Origin: Cobetia sp. L2A1
GTDB lineage: Bacteria > Pseudomonadota > Gammaproteobacteria > Pseudomonadales > Halomonadaceae
DNA length: 64,000 nt
Direction of reading: 5' to 3'
Assembly (NCBI RefSeq): GCF_009796845.1
Contig: NZ_CP047025.1
Coordinates: 3,348,001-3,412,000 of the forward strand
Positions within the stretch are counted from its first letter, which is position 1. Every line of letters begins with the position of its first letter. The notes under the pieces were generated by a model that had not been told where the DNA came from, did no database searches, and was given only the letters and a program-made list of their open reading frames with translations. The position numbers and the translations under genes were made by a program. Positions 10,148-18,417 of the stretch are shown here, in pieces.

Positions 10148-10966
10148 TCATTGATGCGTGATCACTTCGACGTCATCACCGACATGCACTGTGACATTGC
10201 CGTGCGCGAGATCCAGTGCGATCAGATTATAGCCAAAGTGTACCTGGCCATCATCAAAGCGCCGTACCCGCGCCAGTGTCGCCAGCGGCTCCTTGTCATC
10301 ACGCTTGAGACCCGTGGCAGGATCGACATTGACCATCGCGCACCGCGTACAGGATGACACCAGTCGGAAGCGCACGTCGCCAATCCGCACTTCCTGCCAC
10401 TGATCTTCAGCCCAGGCATCGGCACCACTGATGACCAGATTGGGCCGGAATTGATCCATGCCATGATCGGCCGTCGGTGTCTCGGCATTCAGCGCCGCCA
10501 GTGAAGCCTCATTGGCCAGCAGCAGCGGAAAGCCATCGGCGGCACTGACGCGTTGATCAATCACATCACGATAGCGGGTCGATTGCTCACCGAGCCACAC
10601 CAGTCTCACCGCCATGCCGACCTGCTTGCTCAACCAGGCATCTGCCTCATCGCTGACACTCAGAGCCGTGAATTGGTCGGCCCACACCTGGATATCGAGG
10701 CGCTCGGCCTGAGGGTCCGTCGCGAAGGTTATCTCACCACATTCGGGTCTATCGAGGTGAGCAAGCCGCCAGTGCCCCGCGCCTTGCTCACGCAGGGACA
10801 GACGCTGCAGTAGCGGATGCGTGCGCGCCGTCACGAACTTGCCCCGTGCGGCGACTATGACAAAGCGACGGTCCTGCACCAGCCCTTCTTCACCGACCAC
10901 GGCCGACTCAAGTGCCTCACCAGCACCCGACTTCATCGGATAACGCCACAGATGGGCCAATTGCAT
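10148..10966 (-). CDS. MOSC-domain protein (YcbX/mARC-like)
   Basis: A 272-residue protein with an N-terminal MOSC beta-barrel domain (HLWRYPMKSGAGEAL) and a C-terminal MOSC domain with SSCTRCAMVNVDPATG, the cysteine-bearing motif typical of molybdenum-cofactor reductases. E. coli YcbX works with an electron donor to reduce N-hydroxylated bases. Unlike YcbX it has no C-terminal ferredoxin extension, so a partner donor must be separate. ATG 10966 is chosen for the AAGGA eight bases upstream. It directly follows modABC on the same strand, 71 bp downstream of modC, tying it to molybdenum supply. Confidence 0.87.
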   Translation of the reverse strand: MQLAHLWRYPMKSGAGEALESAVVGEEGLVQDRRFVIVAARGKFVTARTHPLLQRLSLREQGAGHWRLAHLDRPECGEITFATDPQAERLDIQVWADQFTALSVSDEADAWLSKQVGMAVRLVWLGEQSTRYRDVIDQRVSAADGFPLLLANEASLAALNAETPTADHGMDQFRPNLVISGADAWAEDQWQEVRIGDVRFRLVSSCTRCAMVNVDPATGLKRDDKEPLATLARVRRFDDGQVHFGYNLIALDLAHGNVTVHVGDDVEVITHQ

Positions 10967-11009
10967 GGAGATCTTCCTTGTAAGAGAGGGTCTGACGCAG
11001 CATGCCAGA

Positions 11010-11038
11010 AAGACGGTCAATCGACACGCTGACCGTCT
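11010..11038 (-). terminator. Hairpin after modC
   Basis: AGACGGTCA at 11011-11019 pairs with TGACCGTCT at 11030-11038 around a 10-base loop. It starts at the modC stop codon, followed on the minus strand by CTTTCTGG. It may end or attenuate the modABC transcript before the MOSC gene. Confidence 0.6.
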
Positions 11039-12219
11039 CAGCGGGCCTTCGCGTCTGGCGCAGGCTGAGCAGCGGGCCCGGAAAGCGACTCCAGTGCATC
11101 ATCAGAGGCATCCAGGCTGATCACGTCAGGGCCAGACAGCGCGACGCTGGAAATCAGAGCCTTGACGCCAAGTCCGACCTTGAGCCCCAGCTCACGACAT
11201 ACCAGGCGGTCCACTCGCGCTCTCACACGCTGCCCGGCAATACCCAACACCAGCTCAGCGCTGGCATGTCCGCGCTCGGTCTCTATCTCATGTATCACCG
11301 CAGGTAGTACATTGCGCAGGCTGGTGTGCTCCGGTGTCTTGAGTGCAATGCTGATGTCACGTGCACGCAGCCGCAAGCGGACGCGCCGTCCAACAGGCAT
11401 CGCCAGACGCGCCAGCTGCAGGCTCAGCCCAGCGCCCAACCCCAATCGCGTCAGCTGCCACTCATCATCATGAGAGAGCACTTCTGCACTGAGCAGCGAA
11501 CCGGCCTCGAAGCGGCCCGTCTGAGGAGCCAGATCAAGCCGCGACAGCATGTCACCAATCTCGCCACTGGCCGTGATACGACCGTTATCCACCAGCGCCA
11601 GTCGATCAGCGACGGCAAAGAGCTCACGAGTATCGTGGCTGACGAACAGTATCGGGATCTCGATCTCACGCGCCAGCCGGCCGATGTACTGCAACAACTC
11701 TTGTTTGCGTGCGCCATCAAGACCCGTCAGCGGCTCATCAAGCAGCAACATGCGAGGGCGTGACAGCAGCGCACGGCCGATAGCGACACGCCGAGACTCG
11801 CCCCCGGATAGCTGTCCGGGCATCCGAGCGAGCAAATCCTCTATGCCCAGCAGCGTCACCATCTCGTGCAGGCGAGCACGATTCTCCTGACGCTTGGCAG
11901 GCGTAAGCGCGCGTGGCATTCCATAACAGAGGTTGCCGCGCACGGTGTAATGCGGGAAGAGACGCGGCTCCTGGAAGACCACTCCCAGCTGACGACGATG
12001 AGCCGGCACGAAGACGTTATCCTCACCACCGGCGAGGCATTCGCCTGCCAGCCGTAGATGGCCATGATCCGGACGTTCCAGACCAGCGATCAGCCTCAGG
12101 ATGCTGGTCTTGCCACTGCCCGAGCGGCCAAACAGTGCCGTGACGCCACGCGCAGGCACCTTGAGGGTGGCATCCAGCTGAAAGGTGCCTTGCAGACGGC
12201 TGAGATGGAAATCAAGCAT
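11038..12219 (-). CDS. modC: ModC, molybdate ABC transporter ATPase
   Basis: A 393-residue ATPase of the molybdate importer. Walker A is GRSGSGKTS (31-39), the signature is LSGGESRRVAIGRALL, Walker B is MLLLDEPLTGLD and the switch is LFVSHDTRELF. A C-terminal MOP/TOBE domain (about 295-360) is expected for molybdate regulation of transport. The start ATG 12219 overlaps the modB stop codon by eight bases and has GGAGGGG upstream, so translation is coupled. Confidence 0.95.
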   Translation of the reverse strand: MLDFHLSRLQGTFQLDATLKVPARGVTALFGRSGSGKTSILRLIAGLERPDHGHLRLAGECLAGGEDNVFVPAHRRQLGVVFQEPRLFPHYTVRGNLCYGMPRALTPAKRQENRARLHEMVTLLGIEDLLARMPGQLSGGESRRVAIGRALLSRPRMLLLDEPLTGLDGARKQELLQYIGRLAREIEIPILFVSHDTRELFAVADRLALVDNGRITASGEIGDMLSRLDLAPQTGRFEAGSLLSAEVLSHDDEWQLTRLGLGAGLSLQLARLAMPVGRRVRLRLRARDISIALKTPEHTSLRNVLPAVIHEIETERGHASAELVLGIAGQRVRARVDRLVCRELGLKVGLGVKALISSVALSGPDVISLDASDDALESLSGPAAQPAPDAKAR

Positions 12220-12904
12220 CACGCCCCTCCATCCGCAAGCGAGCACGACGCGCCAGCCATTCAGAAGACAGTAGCGAGATCATTGCGATGACGACCGCTA
12301 TTGCACACAGCCGCGCGGCGGCATTCTCCTCCCCTGGCGTCTGGATCAGGGTATAGAGCGCCAGCGGCAGTGTGCGGGTTTCGCCAGGAATATTGGCGGC
12401 AAAGGTGATGGTGGCCCCGAACTCAGACAACGCGCGAGCGAAGGCCAGGGTGCCACCGGCAAGAATCCCCGGCAGCGACAGTGGCAGCGTCACGGTCAAC
12501 AGCACACGTAACGGATTAGCCCCCAAGGTGCGCGCAGCCGCCTCAAGCCCGGGGTCAATGGCCTCAAGCGAGAGCCGCATGGCGCGCACCATCAGCGGGA
12601 AGGCCATCACGGCAGCCGCCACGGCAGCCCCCTGCCAGGTAAAGGGCAGCACGATGTCGATCTTTGCCAACCATTGCCCGATGGTGCCATTGCGCCCAAA
12701 GGTAATCAGCAGCAGATAGCCCACCACGACGGGCGGTAGCACCAGCGGTAGATGTAACAGACCGTCTACCAGCGCCTTGCCGCGAAATTCGCGGCGCGCT
12801 AGCCACCAGGCAGCAGCAAAGCCGGGAATCAGGCTCACACCGACGGCCACACAGGCCACCTTGAGACTCAGACTCAGGGCTTCCCATTCCAGGGCACTCA
12901 GCAT
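12212..12904 (-). CDS. modB: ModB, molybdate ABC transporter permease
   Basis: A 230-residue inner-membrane permease with about five hydrophobic helices and the binding-protein-dependent permease loop (AARTLGANPLRVLLTVTLPL) that contacts ModC. ATG 12904 has GAGGAG five bases upstream; the longer reading from 12976 adds a poorly conserved His-rich stretch and is unlikely. It sits between modA and modC. A separate inverted repeat lies in the 141-bp gap before it. Confidence 0.94.
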   Translation of the reverse strand: MLSALEWEALSLSLKVACVAVGVSLIPGFAAAWWLARREFRGKALVDGLLHLPLVLPPVVVGYLLLITFGRNGTIGQWLAKIDIVLPFTWQGAAVAAAVMAFPLMVRAMRLSLEAIDPGLEAAARTLGANPLRVLLTVTLPLSLPGILAGGTLAFARALSEFGATITFAANIPGETRTLPLALYTLIQTPGEENAAARLCAIAVVIAMISLLSSEWLARRARLRMEGRDA

Positions 12905-13012
12905 CGGCTCTCCTCGAACATGGTGGTGATCCTCCTCAAACAGGCAACAGCTCACTATTGCGCACCGTTTGGCCACCGCACAGCAAGCAACTCATTACAC
13001 CAGTGTATCTGT

Positions 13013-13035
13013 CGTCCATGACGCCGTCATGGACG
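13013..13035. repeat. 11-bp perfect inverted repeat between modA and modB
   Basis: CGTCCATGACG and CGTCATGGACG are separated by one base. The element lies just after the modA stop codon, inside the modABC unit. It could fold as an intercistronic hairpin that stabilises modA mRNA or lowers modBC expression. No T-tract follows. Confidence 0.6.
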
Positions 13036-13045
13036 GTGTAGGTTC

Positions 13046-13939
13046 TCAAGAAGACGTATCGGCCGCAGGAGCAAGCTTGGCCCCCTGCAAGGTCGTGAAG
13101 CCGAAGCGGTGGAAGATGGCACTGGCTTCATTGGTACTTAGCCAATCGCGGAAGACCTCGGCCTCCGCGCTGGGCGACTCACCGCCTCTGCTGATCAATG
13201 CGGCAGGATAATGAATGGGATCATGACTGGAATCCGGCAATAGCCCTATCTGGTGCACACGGTGGCTGATGGAAGCATCAGTGGCATACACGATGCCCAA
13301 CGGCGCCTCACCATGCTCGACCAGCGCCAGCGCCGCACGCACGTCTTCTGCACTCGCCAGATGCGAACGTAGCGCCTCCCACTGCCCCAGTGATTCCAGT
13401 GACTGACGGGCATAGATGCCGGCAGGCACATGGTCCGGATCACCCACGGCCAGGCGCGTGTCATCGCCAGTGGCGGTCAGGCGCTCTGCGATATTGGTGA
13501 CATCCGCGCCATTGCTGAGCGTAGGATCAAGCTCACTGGGACCCGGGGCGACCAGCGACAGGCGATTGCCCAACAGATCATGACGCCCCGTCACCACGAT
13601 ACCGGGCTGCTGCTCAAGCCAGTCCATCCAGCGCTCATTGGCGGACAGATACAGCTGTGCTGGTGCACCACTGGCCAGCTGGCGCGCCAGGGTCGACGAC
13701 GATGCATAGACCGGCATGATGTCGACCTCTGCCAAGCGCTCATAACGAGCCTCGATGGCATCCATCGCATCGTGCAGTGATGCAGCGGCCATCACGCGGA
13801 TCTGCGGACGTTCATCTGCCTGTACCGGTGCCATATACAGACTGATCAACAGCGTCGCTACGCCACCCGCCAGTAAATGCCCGCGGGAAAGCTTGCGAGG
13901 CGAAGAGAGATAACACGTCATTCGGGGCAATCGAAACAT
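13046..13939 (-). CDS. modA: ModA, periplasmic molybdate-binding protein
   Basis: A 297-residue solute-binding protein. A long basic N terminus (MFRLPRMTCYLSSPRKLSRG) leads to a hydrophobic core and a cleavage-like site near PVQADERP. The mature part carries the ModA features VMAAASLHDAM, YASSSTLARQL, GAPAQLYLSAN and a C-terminal EVFRDWL. ATG 13939 has AAGGA upstream; an ATG at 13957 would add six residues. It is the first gene of modABC. I see no clear ModE box or Moco riboswitch upstream. Confidence 0.93.
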   Translation of the reverse strand: MFRLPRMTCYLSSPRKLSRGHLLAGGVATLLISLYMAPVQADERPQIRVMAAASLHDAMDAIEARYERLAEVDIMPVYASSSTLARQLASGAPAQLYLSANERWMDWLEQQPGIVVTGRHDLLGNRLSLVAPGPSELDPTLSNGADVTNIAERLTATGDDTRLAVGDPDHVPAGIYARQSLESLGQWEALRSHLASAEDVRAALALVEHGEAPLGIVYATDASISHRVHQIGLLPDSSHDPIHYPAALISRGGESPSAEAEVFRDWLSTNEASAIFHRFGFTTLQGAKLAPAADTSS

Positions 13940-14337
13940 CGAGCCGTCCTTGATCATGAACAGGTGAAAGCATCACACCATGATGACAAGAAAAGGCCTG
14001 AAAGCGCCATGGTTTGAGAGTCGAGGATCAGCTGTGCAAACCATCTGACCGGCCCTGCGTCGGATTCATCGCCGAAAGACGGACCAGGGCCTGCCCCTCC
14101 AGCCCAGCCACAATCTGCTTTCGGCTGGATAACTGTCAGGGCTCTTACTGTGGTGAATGCCGCTGTCCGTAGCCAGTATGTTATTGAGTAAACGCGTCCG
14201 AAATGTTGAATTACGATGGGTTTGTGATCTATTAGCCCTGAATGGAACGCCGAAGCTCAGTTGCCGCCGGAGCGGCCGTAGGCCGACAAGCGAATCCGAA
14301 GCGCGGTAACGCGCCGTTGACGTCAACCGGTAAGCCG
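13940..14337. other. Intergenic stretch with small palindromes, no supported gene
   Basis: No open frame here resembles a protein. The part nearest the DUF6789 gene holds clustered dyads: CGGCC-GTA-GGCCG near 14274, GCGCG-GTAA-CGCGC at 14301-14314 and the perfect 12-mer GTTGACGTCAAC at 14316-14327. They lie just downstream of the stop codon at 14338 on the minus strand and may act as its transcript end. Confidence 0.5.
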
Positions 14338-14757
14338 CTAACCAAGTTTCGAGTAAGCGTAGCCGAGCACAGCACCAAAGAAGATGTGCAGCATGAGCGA
14401 AGCCATCGTAACCATAGGACCGATACCCAAGGCGAAAAGACCGTTACCGGCCAATGGCATGAAGGCGATCATCATACCCAGCCACGCCAGAACTCCGACG
14501 ACGATGCCAGATACTACATATCCGCCCGGTAGCTGCCGATGAAACATCGCAAACAGCACACCCCAGACAGCGCCCAGGACAAAATGCAGAATCCAGGCAA
14601 TGGCAGGAGTGACGGACATGCCAAATGCTCCGAGTGCATCTGTCCAGTCGGTAATGACATTGAATGCAGGCATGACGCCCATCATGGCCTTGATGATCAT
14701 CAGCGCGGATAATGCAATCGTGGCAATAAGGCCGGCAAAAATTCCTCTTAGAAACAT
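14338..14757 (-). CDS. Small integral membrane protein, DUF6789-like
   Basis: A 139-residue protein with four hydrophobic helices (FLRGIFAGLIATIALSALMI; AIAWILHFVLGAVWGVLFA; YVVSGIVVGVLAWLGMMIAF; MVTMASLMLHIFFGAVLGYA). Its glycine-rich helices and the HFVLG and HIFFGAVLGYAYS motifs resemble the uncharacterised DUF6789 family. No function is known to me. It stands alone, flanked on both sides by over 300 bp without recognisable genes. Confidence 0.75.
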   Translation of the reverse strand: MFLRGIFAGLIATIALSALMIIKAMMGVMPAFNVITDWTDALGAFGMSVTPAIAWILHFVLGAVWGVLFAMFHRQLPGGYVVSGIVVGVLAWLGMMIAFMPLAGNGLFALGIGPMVTMASLMLHIFFGAVLGYAYSKLG

Positions 14758-15073
14758 TTTCTATCTCCTGTTCAAGCATGGTTGAAGACTACGAAGTCTC
14801 TTGCTGATCCCGCGCTCTGCGAGGAGCAGTCTCCAGAATTCTGGCAAGACCGCTGCAGACAGTTACCTTGGTTTTTTCTGGCCCTCTGTCGGTGCTTTTT
14901 TTCGTTGTAACTTCCACGAACGAGTCTGAAGATCAGGTTCCGGCGGCCTTGGTGTGCAAATCTTGTGGACATCTGCCGCGCAAGCTCAGCGCACTGATTG
15001 AGCATATTCGTCGCCACGTGCCGGCAGACTGGCAACATCAACCTATTACCGAACGATCGTCAGTGTCTCCTGC
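14758..15073. other. Intergenic stretch, nothing recognised
   Basis: Possible short frames exist on both strands, but none has a convincing start or a familiar sequence. T-rich runs occur near 14874 and 14897. It presumably carries the promoter of the DUF6789-like gene. Confidence 0.4.
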
Positions 15074-15763
15074 TTACGATTGCTGACCAAACAGGTGACG
15101 ACGTGCTTCTTCATCCATCGCCACATTGGCCGCCGGATTGATGTCATCGATGCGCGCCATCGCTCGCTTCACGCCGTCACGCTCCGCCATACGAGTGCGA
15201 TAGGCGGCGACTGCCGGGAAGTTTGCCAGATCAATCCCCTGCTTCTCGGCCTTCAGCCACGGCCAGATGGCCATGTCGGCAATGCTCACGGACTCACCTG
15301 TCACGAATGAGTGTCCTTGCAGCTGACGTTCCAGCACGCCGTAAAGTCGCTCACCTTCTTTCATGTAACGCTCGATCGCGTAGTTCACCGGCTCGGGCGC
15401 GTAATGCTTGAAGTGGTGAACCTGCCCCAGCATCGGCCCCAGTCCGCCCATCTGCCAATGCAGCCACTGCAGAACATCATTGCGGGCGCGCACTTCACGC
15501 GGCAGGAACTGCCCTGTCTTGTCAGCCAGATACTCGAGAATCGCGCCGGACTCGAAGACCGAGATCGGCTCGCCACCATCGGCAGGCGCATGATCGACGA
15601 TCGCCGGCATGCGATTGTTGGGCGAGATGGCCAGAAATTCTGGCGTGAACTGCTCACCCTTGCTGATGTTCACTGGAATGAGGCGATACTCGAGACCGGC
15701 CTCTTCCAGAAATATCGTGATCTTGTGGCCATTGGGCGTGGTCCAGTAATACAGATCAATCAT
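15074..15763 (-). CDS. Glutathione S-transferase, Nu-class (YfcG/YghU-like disulfide reductase)
   Basis: A 229-residue cytoplasmic GST. The N-terminal thioredoxin-like domain has IDLYYWTTPNGHKITIFLEE, SPNNRMPAIVD and ESGAILEYLA (glutathione-binding cis-Pro and Glu-Ser). The C-terminal helical domain has WQMGGLGPMLGQ and SIADMAIWPW. The TPNG...K start and the WQMGGLGPM segment are typical of E. coli YfcG and YghU, which reduce disulfides with glutathione. A second, distantly related GST lies directly upstream on the same strand; the two may be cotranscribed. Confidence 0.9.
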   Translation of the reverse strand: MIDLYYWTTPNGHKITIFLEEAGLEYRLIPVNISKGEQFTPEFLAISPNNRMPAIVDHAPADGGEPISVFESGAILEYLADKTGQFLPREVRARNDVLQWLHWQMGGLGPMLGQVHHFKHYAPEPVNYAIERYMKEGERLYGVLERQLQGHSFVTGESVSIADMAIWPWLKAEKQGIDLANFPAVAAYRTRMAERDGVKRAMARIDDINPAANVAMDEEARRHLFGQQS

Positions 15764-15856
15764 GCTGCACTCCTCAAGCAGGGCACGATGAAAAAGGCCC
15801 GGTCGCCCTGAAGCGTCCGAGCCTTCGTGAAGATCGTCAGCGAATCACGTGACGCG

Positions 15857-16576
15857 CTACTGCGGGATATCGCAGGCACGCGGCGACTTGCGTGCCATGC
15901 CGTCATAGAGGTCCATCATGCGCTCGCGCCACTGCACCAACGGGTCACTGGCGTCTTCCGTCTCACCGAAGGGTGAGGTTTCCGACACGATATGGGCCCA
16001 GATGAAGAAGCCGAAGACAAGATAGTCCGCCGCCGCCGGTGCATCACCATCCATGAACGGCTGGCTACCCAGCAAGCCACGCAGCGGCTTGAAGGCGTTG
16101 TCGAGAATGCCGCGTGCGACCTCGACATTGTTGAACTCTTCAAATGACATGCCAAAGCGCTCCTCGCGGGCGCTCTGGAAGTATTCGCGGTCATCCGGAT
16201 GAATGGCCTGAACCAGGTCCAGCGCCACCAGGCGGAAGAAACCGACGGCCATGACCTGCTCGGTATAGACCTTGACGAAATTCAGGCGCGCCTGCGCCAG
16301 TGCATCCCCGATCAGCGGACCATCACCGGCATTCGGGTAGTGCTCGTCCAGATGCTTGAAGATGTCATAGCTGTCCATCGACACGCCAAAGTCATCCTTG
16401 AGCACCGGTACCGTGGTGGATTCACAGAAACCGATCGGGCTCTTGTCGGTGAACAGCATCGGTGCGAGTTCCGCCTTGATGCCCTTGTGGGCCAATGCCA
16501 GGCGTGCACGCCAGCAGAACGGCGAGAAACGCAGACGATCATCACGGCCACGCAATTCATACAATACTGGGGTCAT
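15857..16576 (-). CDS. Glutathione S-transferase, beta-etherase/LigE-like
   Basis: A 239-residue GST with an N-terminal thioredoxin fold (YELRGRDDRLRFSPFCWRARLAL) and the substrate-binding motif STTVPVLKDD, followed by a helical C-terminal domain (ADYLVFGFFIW). The SPFCWRARLAL segment recalls beta-etherase/LigE-type and fungal GstX-type enzymes rather than YfcG. ATG 16576 is the first ATG; TTG 16597 is the only longer choice. The substrate is unknown. A TetR-type inverted repeat lies 108 bp upstream. Confidence 0.85.
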   Translation of the reverse strand: MTPVLYELRGRDDRLRFSPFCWRARLALAHKGIKAELAPMLFTDKSPIGFCESTTVPVLKDDFGVSMDSYDIFKHLDEHYPNAGDGPLIGDALAQARLNFVKVYTEQVMAVGFFRLVALDLVQAIHPDDREYFQSAREERFGMSFEEFNNVEVARGILDNAFKPLRGLLGSQPFMDGDAPAAADYLVFGFFIWAHIVSETSPFGETEDASDPLVQWRERMMDLYDGMARKSPRACDIPQ

Positions 16577-16683
16577 ACAAATATTCTCCGGCGTCAATGA
16601 ACCTTCTTTCAGACGTCAGCCGTCACCTGCGCACGTCCGATCTCTGAGAGAGTTTTGGACGCTGTGACGCATAAATGCAAGAA

Positions 16684-16699
16684 GAATGAGCACTCATTC
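16684..16699. promoter_or_regulatory. TetR-type inverted repeat in a divergent promoter
   Basis: GAATGAG-CA-CTCATTC is a perfect 7-bp inverted repeat with a two-base spacer, a common operator shape for TetR-family repressors. It lies between the minus-strand GST gene and the plus-strand GNAT-nitrilase gene. No TetR gene is in the window, so the regulator is unknown. Confidence 0.5.
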
Positions 16700-16853
16700 A
16701 ATTTTGAAAAGGTGTCATGTCCCACCCTCCCTCATAGCGCAACCTTATTGCCGCCCTTGCAGTGATCCGCTACCGGACCCATTGAAGAGGGTATAAAATA
16801 TTGGCGTGTGTCGAGATGGCACCCGCCATCCCGTTCCGCTTCAAGGAGTCCCG

Positions 16854-18413
16854 ATGTCCGTCGAAGACCTGCATTTAAACCTGCGTAACCTGCAGGAATC
16901 AGACTATCCCCAGCTGAAGCGCCTGATGGATGGCATCTATGACGACATTGGTGGTGCCTGGCCTGATCACACCATCAATCGCCTGATCGCCGAATTCCCG
17001 GATGGACAGCTGGTAATCGAGGATGGCGACACGCTGGTCGGCGTAGCCCTGACGGCACTGGTGGATTACGACGCCTTCTCCAATCCACATAAATACGATG
17101 ATCTGATCGGCCATCGCGAAGTCATCCTCAACAAGGCTGACGGCGACGCGCTTTATGGCCTCGATGTGCTGATCGACAAGGCCTATCGTGGTTATCGCCT
17201 TGGCCGGCGCCTCTATGAAGCGCGCAAGGAGCTATGCCGCTCCATGAATCTTCGCTCCATCCTGGCCGGCGGACGTATTCCCCAGTATCACGAATATGCA
17301 ATCAAGCTTTCGCCGACCGAATACATCGATAAAGTAGAGCGTCGCGAAATTCACGACCCTATTCTGTCGTTCCAACTCGCTAACGGCTTCCTGGTCAAGC
17401 GTCTATTACGCCAGTATCTGCCGGAGGACGAGGACTCCCAGGGCTACGCGACTTTGCTCGAGTGGAGCAACATCCTCTTTGAGCCAGCCCAGCGCGTACT
17501 GGAAAGCCGCAAGACGATGATTCGCGTGGGCGCCGTACAGTGGCAGATGCGCGAATTCGCGTCTGTCGAGGCGGTGCTCAAGCAGGTTGAGTACTACGTC
17601 GATGCACTGTCGGACTACCAGAGTGACTTTGCCGTCTTCCCTGAACTGTTCAACACGCCGCTGATCGGTCTGCTGGAAGATCAGAGTGACCCGGTGCGCT
17701 GTATCCGCTTCCTCGCGAGCTTCACCGAGCGCTTCAAGCAGGAAATCTCGCGCATGGCCGTGGCCTACAATATCAACATCGTGGCCGGTTCCATGGTGGA
17801 AGTGGGTGAGGACAATGAGATCTACAACGTCACCTATCTCTGCCACCGCGATGGCGAGATCGATCGTCAGGCCAAGCTGCACATCACCCCGCAGGAGCGT
17901 CGCGACTGGATCATCAAGGGCGGCGACGAGTTGGCGGTGTTCGAGACCGATGCCGGCCGTATCGGCATGCTGATCTGCTACGACGTGGAGTTCCCGGAGT
18001 TGTCACGCCTGCTGGCCGATCAGGACATGGATATCCTGATGGTGCCGTTCTGGACGGATACCAAGAATAGCTACCTGCGCGTGCGTCACTGCGCACAGGC
18101 ACGTGCGATCGAGAACGAGTGCTACGTGGTGGTGTGCGGCAGTGTTGGCAACCTGCCGTCCATCGAGAGCCTCGATATCCAATACGCTCAGTCGGCGGTG
18201 TTCTCGCCGTCAGACTTCGCCTTTCCGCATGATGCGGTGATGGCCGAAACCACGCCGAATACCGAGATGATCATGTTCTCGGATCTGGATCTGGAGCGCC
18301 TCAAGGTGCTGCGCAGCGAAGGCTCGGTCACCAACCTCAAGGACCGCCGCAAAGACCTCTTCGACCTGCGCCTGCGCGACTGGTCCTGGAAGTCTGGCAG
18401 CCGCCAGGAGTAA
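16854..18413 (+). CDS. Bifunctional GNAT acetyltransferase / carbon-nitrogen hydrolase
   Basis: A 519-residue two-domain protein. The N-terminal GNAT domain (about 1-220) includes DALYGLDVLIDKAYRGYRLGRRLYEARKELC split around the acetyl-CoA loop RGYRLGRRLY. The C-terminal nitrilase/amidase domain (about 225-510) shows the Glu-Lys-Cys triad in FPELFN, KLHITPQE and CYDVEFPE. ATG 16854 is fixed by AAGGAG five bases upstream. The product is likely cytoplasmic. Members of this fusion family are common in proteobacteria, but their substrate is not established to my knowledge. mtfA starts five bases after its stop codon. Confidence 0.9.
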   Translation: MSVEDLHLNLRNLQESDYPQLKRLMDGIYDDIGGAWPDHTINRLIAEFPDGQLVIEDGDTLVGVALTALVDYDAFSNPHKYDDLIGHREVILNKADGDALYGLDVLIDKAYRGYRLGRRLYEARKELCRSMNLRSILAGGRIPQYHEYAIKLSPTEYIDKVERREIHDPILSFQLANGFLVKRLLRQYLPEDEDSQGYATLLEWSNILFEPAQRVLESRKTMIRVGAVQWQMREFASVEAVLKQVEYYVDALSDYQSDFAVFPELFNTPLIGLLEDQSDPVRCIRFLASFTERFKQEISRMAVAYNINIVAGSMVEVGEDNEIYNVTYLCHRDGEIDRQAKLHITPQERRDWIIKGGDELAVFETDAGRIGMLICYDVEFPELSRLLADQDMDILMVPFWTDTKNSYLRVRHCAQARAIENECYVVVCGSVGNLPSIESLDIQYAQSAVFSPSDFAFPHDAVMAETTPNTEMIMFSDLDLERLKVLRSEGSVTNLKDRRKDLFDLRLRDWSWKSGSRQE

Positions 18414-18417
18414 GCCA

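Noticed and set aside
14066..14326. 86-codon minus-strand frame as a gene
   Set aside because: No ribosome binding site, no recognisable family and overlap with palindromic spacer sequence.
14242..14345. Integron attC-like site near the DUF6789 gene
   Set aside because: GTTAGCG-like and inverted bases occur, but the paired 7-bp core sites with the required spacing are not present and no integrase or cassette follows.
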